From: Glandiceps talaboti
Taxonomy: Eukaryota; Hemichordata; Enteropneusta; Spengelidae
NCBI RefSeq assembly: GCF_964340395.1
Contig: NC_135553.1
Coordinates: 26,279,449 to 26,343,448, forward strand
Direction of reading: 5' to 3'
DNA length: 64,000 bases
Both the position numbers and the translations under genes were made by a program. The notes beneath the pieces are model-generated. The model was not told the origin of the DNA. It saw only the letters and a list, made by a program, of their open reading frames with translations, and made no database searches. This document shows positions 1 to 14,200 of the stretch, in pieces; the stretch's first letter is position 1; the number at the start of each line of letters is the position of its first letter.

Positions 1-29
1 AATTGACACAAGTTTAATGAGAAATGAAG

Positions 30-1063
30 CAGCATGTATTTAGCTAGATGTACAAATGTGTACCATACAGCATGTATTTACCTAGATGTACAAGTGTGTA
101 CCATACAGCATGTATTTAGCTAGATGTATAAGTGTGTACCATACAGCATGTAATTAGCTAGATGTACAAGTGTGTACCATACAGCATGTATTTAGCTAGA
201 TGTACAAGTGTGTACCATACAGCATGTATTTAGCTAGATGTATAAGTGTGTACCATACAGCATGTATTTAGCTAGATGTACAAATGTGTACCATACGGCA
301 TGTATTTAGCTAGATGTACAAGTGTGTACCATACAGCATGTATTTAGCTAGATGTACAAATGTGTACCATACAGCATGTATTTAGCTAGATGTACAAATG
401 TGTACCATACAGCATGTATTTAGCTAGATGTACAAATGTGTACCATACAGCATGTATTTAGCTAGATGTACAAGTGTGTACCATACAGCATGTATTTAGC
501 ATAATGTACAAATGTGTACCATACAGCATGTATTTAGCTAGATGTACAAATGTACCATACAGCATGTATTTAGCTAGATGTACAAATGTGTACCATACGG
601 CATGTATTTAGCTAGATGTACAAATGTGTACCATACAGCATGTATTTAGCTAGATGTACAAATGTACCATACAGCATGTATTTAGCTAGATGTACAAATG
701 TGTACCATACAGCATGTATTTAGCTAGATGTACACATGTGTACCATACAGCATGTATTTACCTAGATGTACAAATGTGTACCATACAGCATGTATTTAGC
801 TAGATGTACACATGTGTACCATACAGCATGTATTTAGCTAGATGTACAAGTGTGTACCATACAGCATGTATTTAGCTAGATGTACAAATGTGTACCATAC
901 AGCATGTATTTAGCTAGATGTACAAATGTGTACCATACAGCATGTATTTAGCTAGATGTACAAATGTGTACCATACAGCATGTATTTAGCTAGATGTACA
1001 AATGTGTACCATACAGCATGTATTTAGCTAGATGTATAAGTGTGTACCATACAGCATGTATTA
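30..1063. repeat. 38-bp minisatellite, about 27 copies
   Basis: Unit of 38 bp containing CATGTATTTAGCTAGATG and TGTGTACCATACAG, with point variants (AAATG/AAGTG/ACATG) and a few 36-bp copies lacking TG. It lies in an intron upstream of the first visible Munc13-like exon. The unit centre (GTACAnATGTGTAC) is nearly palindromic. Confidence 0.95.
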
Positions 1064-1431
1064 GATACTGAGATACACCTATAGACCAAGAAATTAGTTA
1101 CTTCAGTCAAGAGATATGACTTGTGCAGTGTTGTGTTTTGTTTATCTTGCTGATGTGTAGAAGTCAAGAATATTGTGTTAACTTAAAAAGAGACTGAAAA
1201 GTGTATTGACCTGTGGTACACTCTTAAACAAAAATACTGTAAATAATCATACAAATTTACTAGTGATACAATAAATGTCTTGATAGTAAGGAACTAATAC
1301 AGAAAACAGCCATTGTGGTAAACCCCTAGTACTAAAATTTGGGATTGACTTTCAAAACAAACTTTTTTTGTTGACTCTGTGGATAAAAACTTTTGTCATC
1401 ACTTATATGTATTTTGTTGTGTATATATCAG

Positions 1432-1539
1432 GGTATACCATCAAGAGGAATTGAAAAATGGTTTGAATTGGAAGGTAGAACTTCTAAGTCTAATGTTCAA
1501 GGTCAACTTAGACTAAAACTCAATCTTTCCACTGAACAG
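1432..1539 (+). CDS. Exon: C-terminal end of the first C2 domain (Munc13-4/BAIAP3-like)
   Basis: First exon visible, 36 codons, entered and left in phase 0. The acceptor is TATATATCAG and the donor GAACAG|GTACAG. The peptide has the WF-LEGR-S-S-VQG-L-LKL pattern that ends the first C2 domain in BAIAP3 and Munc13-4, where a tryptophan-phenylalanine turn precedes the last beta strand. Phase 0 entry means further coding exons exist upstream of the window. Confidence 0.8.
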
Positions 1540-3479
1540 GTACAGTTTCTTCAGTTTGTTGTTGCAGAATTGTACTTATAGCATTTACATACTCATCACA
1601 TCCATTGTACTTGAATTTGTAAACCTTGTACAGAAATGTTTATCATTAACAAGCCACACCATGAAATGGTATATGGTGATTGCTGCCATGCACCACTGAA
1701 ACTGTATTATCTAAATAGAAGTAGGTGTTTGTGTGGATGGACAGAGATTTTTTGTAGTATTCCCACTGGTTTTGCCAGCTAGGTCTTTGCATGGTTGTTT
1801 CACACTGTATTTTTTCACCATGGTTGTTCATATAGTGTTAATTTACCTATCATTAAAGTGTACAATTGTTTATGAAGAACGGCTATGATAACAAATGTTG
1901 TGTCCATATTTGACATTATTAAAGTCTCACAGTTTTCACAGACTTCTTTAAAATGTCCTTCTATTTGTAACAGAGGCCAGCTGAGACAGAACACATGACT
2001 GCTATAACTGCCCACCAAACTATTCTAGAAAAGTTTATAGAGTATGAGCTACACAGTCTGCCTTCTAACTCGTATTCTTGGAGTGGAGAATTGAGTTCAG
2101 AAGCCAATACTATACTTCATCAACATGCCTTACAAAATGACATTACAGAGGTTGAAGAGGCCATGTGGTAAGTAAGCTCACTCTTATTTGAAGATGTGAT
2201 GAAATGTGTGCAAACTGTACTTTTATCCAAATATTTATAAATATGATCATTTTGTGCAATAATTTTGAGTTCAGATTGTCCAGATATATTTTTAAGGTTT
2301 TGGTTTAAAACAAGGGTACGATTTGCCCAAAAAAATGCCAAAAACTAAGATTTTGTGCTTGTCAAAGGTTTGTAAATTGATCATTTTAGACACTTATTTT
2401 GACATAATTTGATTGTTAAGGATTATTTACATAATTTTATTCTGAAGGAAAGTTTTGATATGTTATTAAGTTACAGAAAAACAAGAAATTTTGTCCAATT
2501 AAATTTTGTTGCAAAGTCCTACAAGACTATAAAAACTGATTGTGCTATACATGTTATTATTAAATAAGAAAGTGTGAGTCTAATGAGTAATACATAACTA
2601 CTAATTTCTTTTGGAATTATCTGTAAGAATGGCACTACTTTTCTGTTAAAAAGTTAATTATAAAATTGTTTTGTTTCTAAGCAATTGGTTGGCATTCAGC
2701 AAGGAGCATATGCAGTATGCATTGGACTATGCATTCCTATACAAACTACTCAGAAGTTTAGATAAAGTATGGGTTCCAACATCTCTGTCAAGTGATTATG
2801 TAAGTAGATACTTCAAAGCCTCCACATTGTTGAAAATCAATAAAACTTTTGTTTGTCTCAAAGACAGCAATAGAAAAAAAGGCATAGTTCAGAAAAATCT
2901 ATGATATTACACCAAAGATAGTATGTCGCGTTGTGATTGGCTGAAGAAACCAACGGAAAAACAAAGGCCCCTTCTAAAATCAAACTGTAGAGGGCGCTGT
3001 GTATTGTGGTGCTTGGACTCCAGTGGTTGTCTGCTATAGCTTAGACAGATTAGATTGCTTTGATTGATCTGTAGATTTACAACCAGGAGCCATGAAACCC
3101 GACATTGCCTAAATTTAAGTACACTTTTACTGTCTAACATCAAAAGTAAAGTTTTTTTCTGTCAAAGTTAATATATGTTTTCCCTTCATCAGGAGGAAAT
3201 GCTGGCTGATTCGTTGTGTTCATTTATTGAATTCTGCCTTGCATTGTTAAGGAAACAAAGAGATTTGTTTCCACCAGCAAACAAAGCTGCCTATTACAGA
3301 TTAGAGTACTTATTGATGTGAGTATTAATTAAGTCAGTTATAATCAGATGTTCTATTTATTGATTTCTTTGTACTAAAAGTACTTTTGTTAGATTAATGT
3401 GTTTGCATGTGAATGTCTGTATATAGGCTTTAGTGTTTCAACTCCCCCAGTATGTGTGTGTGATTTTCATGTATTGATA

Positions 3480-3515
<36 letters not shown>

Positions 3516-3525
3516 TGTATGTATG

Positions 3526-3600
<75 letters not shown>

Positions 3601-3785
3601 GCATGGATGTATGTATGTATGTATGTGTGTGTATAGGTATGTGTAACTGTGTGTGTGTGTGCATGTGTGTGTATGTGTATATGTATGCATGTGTATGTGT
3701 GTGTATGTATGTATGTATGTATGTATGTATGTATGTATGTATGTATGTATGTATGTATGTATGTATATGTGTGTGCATGTGTGTG

Positions 3786-3823
<38 letters not shown>

Positions 3824-6800
3824 TGTTTTCTTTAGTTAATAGTACATTCATTTCTCTCCTGACATGTTATGATGACAATGACAACTAATTTATAACTTTT
3901 ATATTCTGCTGTAGATGTTTGGATCTTATTTACCATATGAAGTTCTTTAAGACTTGTTGTCCATTTAAGAAGGAGCTGCACAGAGAAATCATTGATGTGA
4001 TAAAGGTATGTCTAGTTTGGAGTCAGTGTAAACATTTATAAAGATTTGCATTAAAGACGAGACAAAGTTTGACCAGCAAAGGAAAAAGAATTATTTGAGT
4101 CATACTTGAGTGTCGATTTATGACTTTACAGGTTAAGTATAACCTTGTCATTTGCACATTGTGTTGTTTATAATTTAATGTGTTAAGGTAAAATCTAACT
4201 TCATGGACAGTAATTGTCATTGCTGGTTGTTCTCTCACATCAGTTAATGAAGAGAAGTGCCACCATTGGCAGTGTCTTGCCGTCTTACCTATCAAATTAA
4301 CAAATTAACATAAAAAGTTGAACAGTAATTGTTATCAACCAGAGATGAATGTTAAATGTTGGAATAGTTGAGTACAGAATTAATCTATTGTGATTTTAAA
4401 AGTAACTAAACATACCATTTTAATCTGACATCTTTAAAAGACATAACAATAAAAATTGATGATATTTTTTCTAAGTTTGTCCATATTTCCTTCATAACAG
4501 TAAAGATTGATGGCATTTTTCTAATCGTGTCCATACTTCTTTCATTGGGGAAGCCATTTTAAGGCAAAATGTTGATGTAGTATCCTTTAAGATATTTGCA
4601 AATGTGCTCACCCTTAAATACAATACCCCTAGTAGTAGGTATTTTACTATCCTAAGTAAGTTAATCACATAGTTAATGTATCCCGTGTACATATACTATA
4701 CAGAAAGGTACAGTAGACTGGTATGAGACAGTTTATGCCCTTGCTGAACCACAAGTACAATCAGAGGAAGAACAAGTCACCAGTCTAGTGTCGTTGACAG
4801 ACACCCTTAACACTGACATACAACGAGCTGTCAAATACTACCATAAATTGTACCAGAATATTGTCAAAGTGGACTATTTTACAATTACTTACAAACAGCT
4901 TGAAAAACTGGTAAGTATACAATTTCAATTTGATCTGTTTACCTACGGATGAAACTTTCAAGGATAAGAAATCTGGGAGAACCTCATGTAGTTGTATACT
5001 GACTTTATTATGTTTAAAAGTTAGTGATATGGTACAATTAATATATGTACATTATTACATACATTAGAATTTCTTGTAGTCAAATCTATGTATGGTTATG
5101 TCTTCTACTTCTTCTACAACCAGCCACCATAAAACATATTGAGGATTGTTGTGTTATGTGCATAATTCAAATCTGATTAAAATCTGACATAGTGAACTTG
5201 TTACGATTTCTTTATTTACCTCCTACTTTCATTGTCATATGTTCTGTTTTGTTCTGTGTGCGCCTTGTACCTACATCTGACACCAAATCTCAGACAAATC
5301 TCATATTTTGAAGTAGCTAATCAGAATCATTCTTACAACTATACTTAATGATTGAAACAAAGAGAACCACCAAACAATAACAATAACATCATTGTCTGTG
5401 CTCAAGCAATTTCAAACAGCAGTCTGAGGTACTTTACAAGCATGTTTCGGCATATTACACATTCTCATTCATTTAGTGAATCTCAGCACTCATGTTTTGT
5501 ACGAGAATTCCTATGGCATTGTGTCAGATGTAGGTACAAAGCACTCACAGAACAAAAAAGGGCAATAAAGTAAAATAATGAAATCATACCAAGTTCACTA
5601 CATCATGTATTAATCAGATTGTGTACAACGGTTGCTTTGTAGAACTACTGTATACTTTGGTATATAGAGTTTTATCATGTATAGAGTGTAAACCTTGAAG
5701 CAAATATCAGTTAGATTCCAGATGAGTCCACTTTACCACATTTCTCATAAATGTTAAACTGATTAAAGTTAGTTACACATACACAGCAGTTTAACTTAGT
5801 CAAGTACCATTAATTTCATAATCTGTATCTGTACATGTCAATTATCTGCTACAGAATGACTGTAAAGTTGGTAATGCTTCTTAAAATCAAAAGAGATTGG
5901 AGCATCAAATTACCAATCATCTTATGTCAACTGATCACATGATCAGCTAGTAGTCAACTATGTCTACTGAACAGTCAAATTGAAGAGTTGAAAAACATTA
6001 TGTGCTTTTAATTATCACAAACTTAAAGACAAAAGATTGTATAGTTTGGCCACTAGGAGTGCTGTTTAGTCTAGTGTTTGAATCAGAACTGAATTCTATG
6101 AATGACAGTTGACTACTATAACCTCCTGTGAAAGAAGCTTCATTTCCCAGAGTTTCAGGACTAAAGTTGGTTGCATTCTCAACCTGTCAAAACATTTTTT
6201 TTTAACTTTGTTTCAGATGACATTTTTTTTAGAAACTCATGGAGTTCTTTTAACCATATTTCGTTGACTTCTTCATTTACTGTCGTGTGATGTTATCCAT
6301 TTTTCTTCAAACAGGATGCTTTCTTGTGATACATGTTTTAAAGGTGGACAAGTAAAATATGGTATATTACTAAAATAATACCACTGTACTGGGATAACTT
6401 TGTAAATTGTATGTACAGACATTGATGTACACACATCAATTTCAACTTTTTTTGTGATAGTTCCAATTTGAAAAGTGCAGTGTGTATTTTCTATGATTTG
6501 CAAAGATAGATGTTGCAACTAATGTACTTGGCATATTTGATATCAACAGATAGCAGAAGATGTAGGTAGAGCCATGGAGGAAGTGAATAGAAACATCAAA
6601 GCACGCGATGAGAAAGATGAAGATTATACCATAGGAACCTCATTGTTTGAATTGTACCTGTCTCTAAAAGAATTACTGTCTTACAAACAGTACCTTTCAC
6701 CAAAGTAAGTCTCTCAAAGAGCTAGTTTCCCAAACAAATAGTACCTTTCTCCAAATTAAATGAACTAAAGAACTAACCTTTCACAAACAGTATCTTACTA

Positions 6801-8208
6801 TTTTGTTCACCTGTTGAGAGCCAGTGTCTCAAAGGACCACACCCTTAGTAATAGTACCATTCACCAAAGTAAGTTGTCAGAGTTTAACTTGCAAATGATA
6901 TTTTTTCACCAAAGTATTAAAATCTCTTCACCAATTACTCTGGTATATTTCTCCAAGGTAATCTATTTATTCCATTGACATTGTGTTATCTACAAATAAA
7001 CATAACATGACAATGGTGTGGTGAAATTAAAGTTGATGATGTTTGTATCTTTAAACAGCGATGCCAAGAATTTAGCGATTGCTAACTTTCATCATTGGTT
7101 TAAATACTGTGTACAAAGATGGTTGGAGATTGCACAAAATAAAGCAATGTCTAGAATCAAGAAATCAGTAGAACTTGACAAGGTATGTCCATTCTGTTGC
7201 AAGATGTCAATCAAACAACCAATTGAAGAATTCGTATGGTGCCAAAATCCAATATGAAATAATATTGTATGGTGCTATAAAGGAAGAAACAATAGTTAAT
7301 TGGGTATGACAGTTAGAAAGCTATTAATGCAAATAGATGTATCTTGGTGTCCTTGTTTTGAAAAATAGATGATGAACTTATAGTATTCATTAGTTCAAGT
7401 GCTAAACTGTAGGGAGTTGTTGTATTATGTCACAGGTCACAAAACTCAGATATTATTCCCCAATTTTTTTATTCATTCAGTCAAGGAAAATACAAGCAAC
7501 CTAAGGGGTCTTTGCCACTATGAGTCGCTAGACGGGTAGTGACAACCCTTAGGTCATGAGTAATTTCTGGCTGAATGAAGAAAAATGTTGGAGAATAACA
7601 TAATTATACCACAGCCAGTGGTATCAAAGAAAAAGCTGAGAAAATAATGACAATTTTGAATGTTTTGACTCATATTAATGAACACAGCAGAACCAGTGAT
7701 GTAGACCAGTGTTGTCGTGACATAGAACAACCGGGGTATAAATTCCATACCTATAGTTTGTACAATATATCCTGTTTAGTACTAACTCAATTCCTATTTT
7801 CTTCTATCTATAAATTATTGCTGCTTGGACAAGCAGAAGGTAACAGAACTAGTAACTTTAAATTACCGTATTCATGTGAATTTGTAGTTGAGAATGTATT
7901 AACTTCTATTAACAAGTCTAACAATCTGTTACATTATCACCAAATCTTGTATAGTACAAATAACTCCCCTTTGATTGTATGTCATAGTTTCAAGATTGCA
8001 GCCTCGTTATTATTTTAATTTAGAAATATAAAGCATAGCAACAATTTATTGTCACCCTTTTTTTTTTTGCTTTCTAGTAAACTAGGCTCTTCATACCCCT
8101 ACCCCACTCCCAATAAAAAGTTTCATCGAGAATGGATTGTAATATAAATCTATGTACTCATGATTATGCATGATACACTGTTCACTGGTATCTCTCTCTG
8201 TCTCTGTC

Positions 8209-8247
<39 letters not shown>

Positions 8248-11200
8248 CGCTCTCTCTCTGTCTTTCTGTAGGTCTCTTTCTCTCTCTCTGAGTCTCTCTC
8301 TGTCTCTCTCTGAGAATTTAATAGATCACTTTGCATAGAGTGTTTTAATTCGTACATGTTATTTATTTGTAGATAGCCTTAGTTGACTCCATGGTTAAAC
8401 ACAGCACTTCTGCAGTAGATACTAGCTGCTGTTTTGCCCAGGTAAATGTAACAATGTCATGTAAGATATGTAAACAAAAATAACAAGTCAAATTAATGTT
8501 GAATGTTTTGTTACAGGACAAATAAAAGTGTATAGTTGTATGATATGGAATTACCTGGAATTTAGATGTTGACAAAATATACAATAAAACCAATGTAGTC
8601 TTTCTTGTAATCATATTTTTTAAACATGAACTATGTTTTGGTAAGAAATATTCAACTTGTGAAGTAAAGAGTGTAATTACATTTTGTATGTTTGTTTTCT
8701 CTGGTTGATTGTTTTATCTGGTTGATTGTTTTATCTGGTTGTTTGTTTTATCTGGTTGATTGTTTTATCTGGTTGATTGTTTTATCTGTATGTTTGTTTT
8801 ATCTGGTTGTTTGTTTTCTCTGGTTGTTTGTTTTATCTGGTTGATTGTTTTATCTGGTTGATTGTTTTATCTGTATGTTTGTTTTATCTGGTTGTTTGTT
8901 TTATGTGGTTGTTTGTTTTATCTGGTTGATTGTTTTATCTGTATGTTTGTTTTATCTGGTTGTTTGTTTTATCTGGTTGTTTGTTTTATCTGGTTGATTG
9001 TTTTATCTGGTTGATTGTTTTAGCTGTATGTTTGTTTTATCTGGTTGATTGTTTTATCTGGTTGATTGTTTTATCTGGTTGTTTGTTTTATCTGGTTGAT
9101 TGTTTTATCTGGTTGTTTGTTTTATCTGGTTGATTGTTTTATCTGGTTGATTGTTTTATCTGGTTGATTGTTTTATCTGGTTGTTTGTTTTATCTGGTTG
9201 ATTGTTTTATCTGGTTGTTTGTTTTATCTGGTTGTTTGTTTTATCTGGTTGATTGTTTTATCTGGTTGTTTGTTTTATCTGGTTGATTGTTTTATCTGGT
9301 TGATTGTTTTATCTGGTTGATTGTTTTATCTGTATGTTGTTAGATCCGTGAGTTTTGGCAAAAGCTGGACTGGCCAGACACTATTGGATCTTATATCTAT
9401 GTCACCAAGGTTACTGATGTAAGTATACATTTACAGTGAGGGGGAAAAACATGGTTTTTCTGTCATTTAATTCTTTTAATTTGCATCCTGTCATGTCTTC
9501 CATAACCTTGAGTACATGTACATGTATTTGTAAACTTGAATCTTGTTGATACCAATAATAGATTCATGACAGTTAGGATTAGTCTCTGATTAAAGTTACA
9601 TCATTGTCATATTTTCATTAATCAATGTATTTGATATTAAAGTATAATTGTTGTTAATGGTCAACCAGTGCACATATCGAGATGGAGTTATGTTTGTTTG
9701 TTTGTGCTACAATAATGATATGCAAATTCAATGCTGTTACAGTTGTTATACATCCAAAGTTTCAACCACTCTGTTGAATTTGCATGTCTTATTTGCCAGA
9801 GCTCACTTTGAAAAAAGTGTTTCAAAATTAACATTAATATCTATTCAATAACAATATTTAGTGTGAGTACATATGATCCCAAATTAGTTACTGGCTATTT
9901 TTTTACATCACATGGGACATTGTGTGAATAATAGTTCACTAATTTTAATCATATTTGTATATGCTTTTTTAATATTAATCATATTTGTATTTTTTTGTTA
10001 AATTTTCAGGACATAACAAAAGGTGCTACGTACTATGCAGATGTGATGCATGACAAACTGAAACAAAATGGTTATTTTGATGAAGAAGGACAGTTTGATG
10101 TTACTGAACAGGTACGCTTATCAGCTTGTATTACAATTCACTTAGTACGTGGTGGCTACCAATTTTGTAAGCGTCAAAAAGGGGAACAAAGTCAAGGCTG
10201 GTTTTATCTTATCTACATTTCTGTATCAGCTAAGATCAGATCAGACTTGTCACTTGGTCCTCTTTGATTGTTCATGAAGGTAAACAATGTCAAAATTACC
10301 TACATGTAGACTAAATGAGGTTGTAGTCTTAATTACTGAACTGTCTATTATATCAGTGCTTCAGGTTGTAAAGTATCGTTTCTGTAAAAGAACAGATGAA
10401 CATGTGTGTGTGTGCTTGTGTACACTTATATGTGTGTGCACATGAATTTTTTTAGCATCTGTGTGAAAGCTTAATTGGCATTCATACACAAACATACTAT
10501 GTTTCCATGAATGTACATAATACTTACATCAAGTGCTGTGTCTGTCTCTTCATCTATCTCTTTGACTGGCTATCATTACATATATATATACCAGAGATTA
10601 CTTGCACCGGTACATGCATACTAATGGTATTTGCAGTATCGAATATTAGTGCATACCTACATGCAAATGACATGCAAATGAAAACACAATCGATCATTCT
10701 ACATGAAGGTGGGCATGTGTGACTGCATAGTGTCATTTTTATGATGAGGCCACTGTTTTACACTTTGTTTGTTGCCAAATATGAGATTTGTCTTACGTTG
10801 TACAGCAAAAATTTGTTGTTTCAGATAAACATATGTGATAATAACAGAACCCCATGCCGCATGAATACCAGAGTGTGTACTCAGGTATTTGCACTCATGC
10901 TTGCAGTGTTTTCTGCTGCACTTGCTTGTGAAATACTGCTACAGAGAGCACTATAAGCATGAATGTAAATACCCCAAGTACACCACACCTGCACTCATGG
11001 ATTCTGTCATAGTCTCTGTCTGAGTGAGTGAGTGAGTGACTTATACATGCATGTATATACATTTTAATTCTATAAACAATACCTAACAATAATCTGACCT
11101 ATAGATGTTTTAAATCTACACATTTCATTTCAACAGTTGTGTATTACCATCAATGACATAGAACATGTCAGGAAGTCATTGAAACCATTACCTCAAATCT

Positions 11201-14200
11201 TGGGCTACTCAGAGATCCACCATGCCATGGATAAGGCCCATGGTTCTAAGAGTGCTAAACAATCCAAGGAAGCTTTACAATCTCTACTAAAGAGTGCTGA
11301 TGAAGACATGTGTAATAGAATTTGGCACATTGTACAGAGAGTTGGTGAGAAGATGAGAGCTGATATCAAAAAGTTTGTGTTTCATCTAACATGGGCACCG
11401 CAGTCTGTACCAGCTGATGATGTAAGTAATATCTATATTACCTTGCCTATTGTCTTTCAATGTATTGACACTTAGATATTATTCCCCAAAGGTTTTCTTC
11501 ATTTTGAAAGCCAAGAAAATAGTTTGAATCAAAGTGACAAAACCTTTAGGTCAAACAAGTCTTTTCTGCCTGATTGAAGGAAAATATTTGAAACTGATAA
11601 ATACAATAATACCTACACAAGCATAATTATCAAACATTTTAAATGCATAGTGTTGACTTTGAGCTTTTTGACTCATATTTCAAGTAAATGCAAAACTTAA
11701 TGACATAGATGCATTATTTGTTGGACACAAAATGAACAAGGTTTAAATCTCATATTTTGTGTTTGAATGTGTTTAGTTTTACTTGTACATGGTATAAAGA
11801 GGGTTATAAAAACCAGATTCCAAGGGAAATGATTATCTCATAATAAATATGTTTGAACCGTGTGAAATTTCTTAATAAATAGTTTTTCTCTGTGATTGAT
11901 ATGTAATTTTTTGATTGATGTTTAATATTTGAATGAAATAATTCGTAGAGAAATATTGACTACCAGTAAACATGTTGTATGTTGATACAGACTTAAAAGT
12001 TTAACAAAAAAAACATCATTCCAAAATAGAACCTAGAAAAGATACTCTTAAATTGCACTGTCTTGTAGTAATATCTACTACCATAATTTTTAATTTGTTC
12101 TGTACTTTACTCTACTCCACTCTACTCCACTCTACTCTAAACCACTCTACTCTACTCCGCTCTACTCTACTCTGCTCTACTCTACTCTACTCTACTCTAC
12201 TTAATTCTACTCTACTCCAGTCCACTCTGCTCCACTCTACTCTGTTCTGTACTCCACTCTACTCTACTCTACTCTACTCCACTCCACTCCACTCCGATCC
12301 AATCTACTCCACTCCACTCCACTCCACTCCACTCCACTCCACTCCACTCCACTCCATTCCACTCCATTCCACTCTACTCTAACTATAATATTTATTATCA
12401 GTGAATGTTTCCTTTAATGGATGAAAATTGATTTTCCTATTACAGGCCATATGTCCTTTGATGGAATATCTTGATAACAACCTCATTACATTGAACAATT
12501 GCCTTCTGAGAGCTAACTTTGATAGGTATGTATATAAACACACTGTCTTCTGAGAGCTAACTTTGATAGGTATGTATATAAACACACTGTCTTTCTGAGA
12601 GCTAACTTTGATAGGTATGTATATAAACACACTGTCTTTCTGAGAGCTAAATTTGATAGGTATGTATATAAACACACTGTCTTCTGAGAGCTAACTTTGA
12701 TAGGTATGTATATAAACACACTGGCTTCTGACAGCTAACTTTGATAGGTATGTATATAAACACACTGTCTTCTGAGAGCTAACTTTGATAGGTATGTATG
12801 TACTCACACACTGTCTTTTGAAAGCTATAACTTTGATAGGTATGAATGTAGCTGCCCTCTGGGAACTAACTAGGCATGTACACTAATGAAACGGAGTCCT
12901 TCTTAGTAAACAAAAAAAAACAGAAACTGAGACATGGATGTTAATGTCTTTTGCACTATATCTTCTTTTCCAGGATTTTAGAAGAGATTTGGAATGTTGT
13001 GTTGAATGAACTACAGGAACAAGTGGAATCCAATGAAGGGGTAAGCAGTCTATGCCTTGCCCTCCTTACCATAGTGGAAAGAACTAAACAATTATAGTTA
13101 GCCTAGGGGGTATGTCAGTATGGGTAAGTAAACATAGTTACCCTAGGAGGTATGTCAGTGTGGTTAAGTAAACATAGTTAGCCTAGGGGGTATGTCAGTG
13201 TGGGTAAGTAAACATAGTAAGCCTAGGGGGTATGTCAGTTTGGGTAAGTAAACATAGTTAGCCTAGGGGGTATGTCAGTATGGGTAAGTAAACATAGTTA
13301 GCCTTGGGGGTATGTCAGTGTGGGTAAGTAAACGTAGTTAGCCTAGGGGTATGTCAGTATGGGTACGTAAACATAGTTAGCCTAGGGGGTATGTCAGTGT
13401 GGGTAAGTAAACGTAGTTAGCCTAGGGGGTATGTCAGTGTGGGTAAGTAAACATAGTTAGCCTAGGGGGTATGTCAGTGTGGGTAAGTAAACGTAGTTAG
13501 CCTAGGGGGTATATCAGTTTGGGTAAGTAAACATAGTTAGCCTAGGGGATATGTCAGTGTGGGTAAGTAAACATAGTTAGCCTAGGGGGTATGTCAGTGT
13601 GGGTAAGTAAACGTAGTTAGCCTAGGGGGTATGTCAGTATGGCTAGTAAACATAGTTAGCCTAGGGGGTATGTCAGTATGGGTTAGTAAACATAGTTAGC
13701 CTAGGGGGTATGTCAGTGTAGGTAAGTATTAAACATAGTTAGCCTAGGGGGTATGTCAGTGTAGGTAAGTATTAAACATAGTTAGCCTAGGGGGTATGTC
13801 AGTGTAGGTAAGTATTAAACATAGTTAGCCTAGGGGGTATACAAAATTAGGTAGGTATACATAGCTAGCCTAAGTGGTATGGTAGAGTAGAGAAGTAAAC
13901 ATAGCTAGCCTAAGAGATATGGAAAGAGTAAACAGGTAAACATTCCTAGCCTAGGGGTCTCCTGCAAACTTCCAGCACCTTTCCTGGAGTTACTGTGTGT
14001 ATACTTGTCTATACCACAAAGATAAAGATAATACTGAAATTCCATTCTCTTGTGTGTATTATTAACATATATTAACAATGTTTTTCAATGTGTTGACTTT
14101 TTGACCATTTCAGAAAGAACCTGTTTTCTATGAGAGACTTTTTGATGCCTTAGAGGTGAGTTGAAAATACCATGCTAGCTACAGTTTACTCAAAGCCATT

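Noticed and set aside
3399-3888. Open frames of 80-146 codons on both strands (Tyr-Val-Cys-Met or Thr-His-Ile repeats)
   Set aside because: Product of TATG/TCTG/TG microsatellites, with no coding bias and no start context.
7647-8018. 123-codon frame in intron 8
   Set aside because: It lies between two well-supported exons, has no family similarity and no splice sites joining it to the gene.
12053-12382. 109-codon frame of Ser-Thr-Leu-Leu repeats
   Set aside because: Pentanucleotide array; its mirror frame at 15362-15769 arises the same way.
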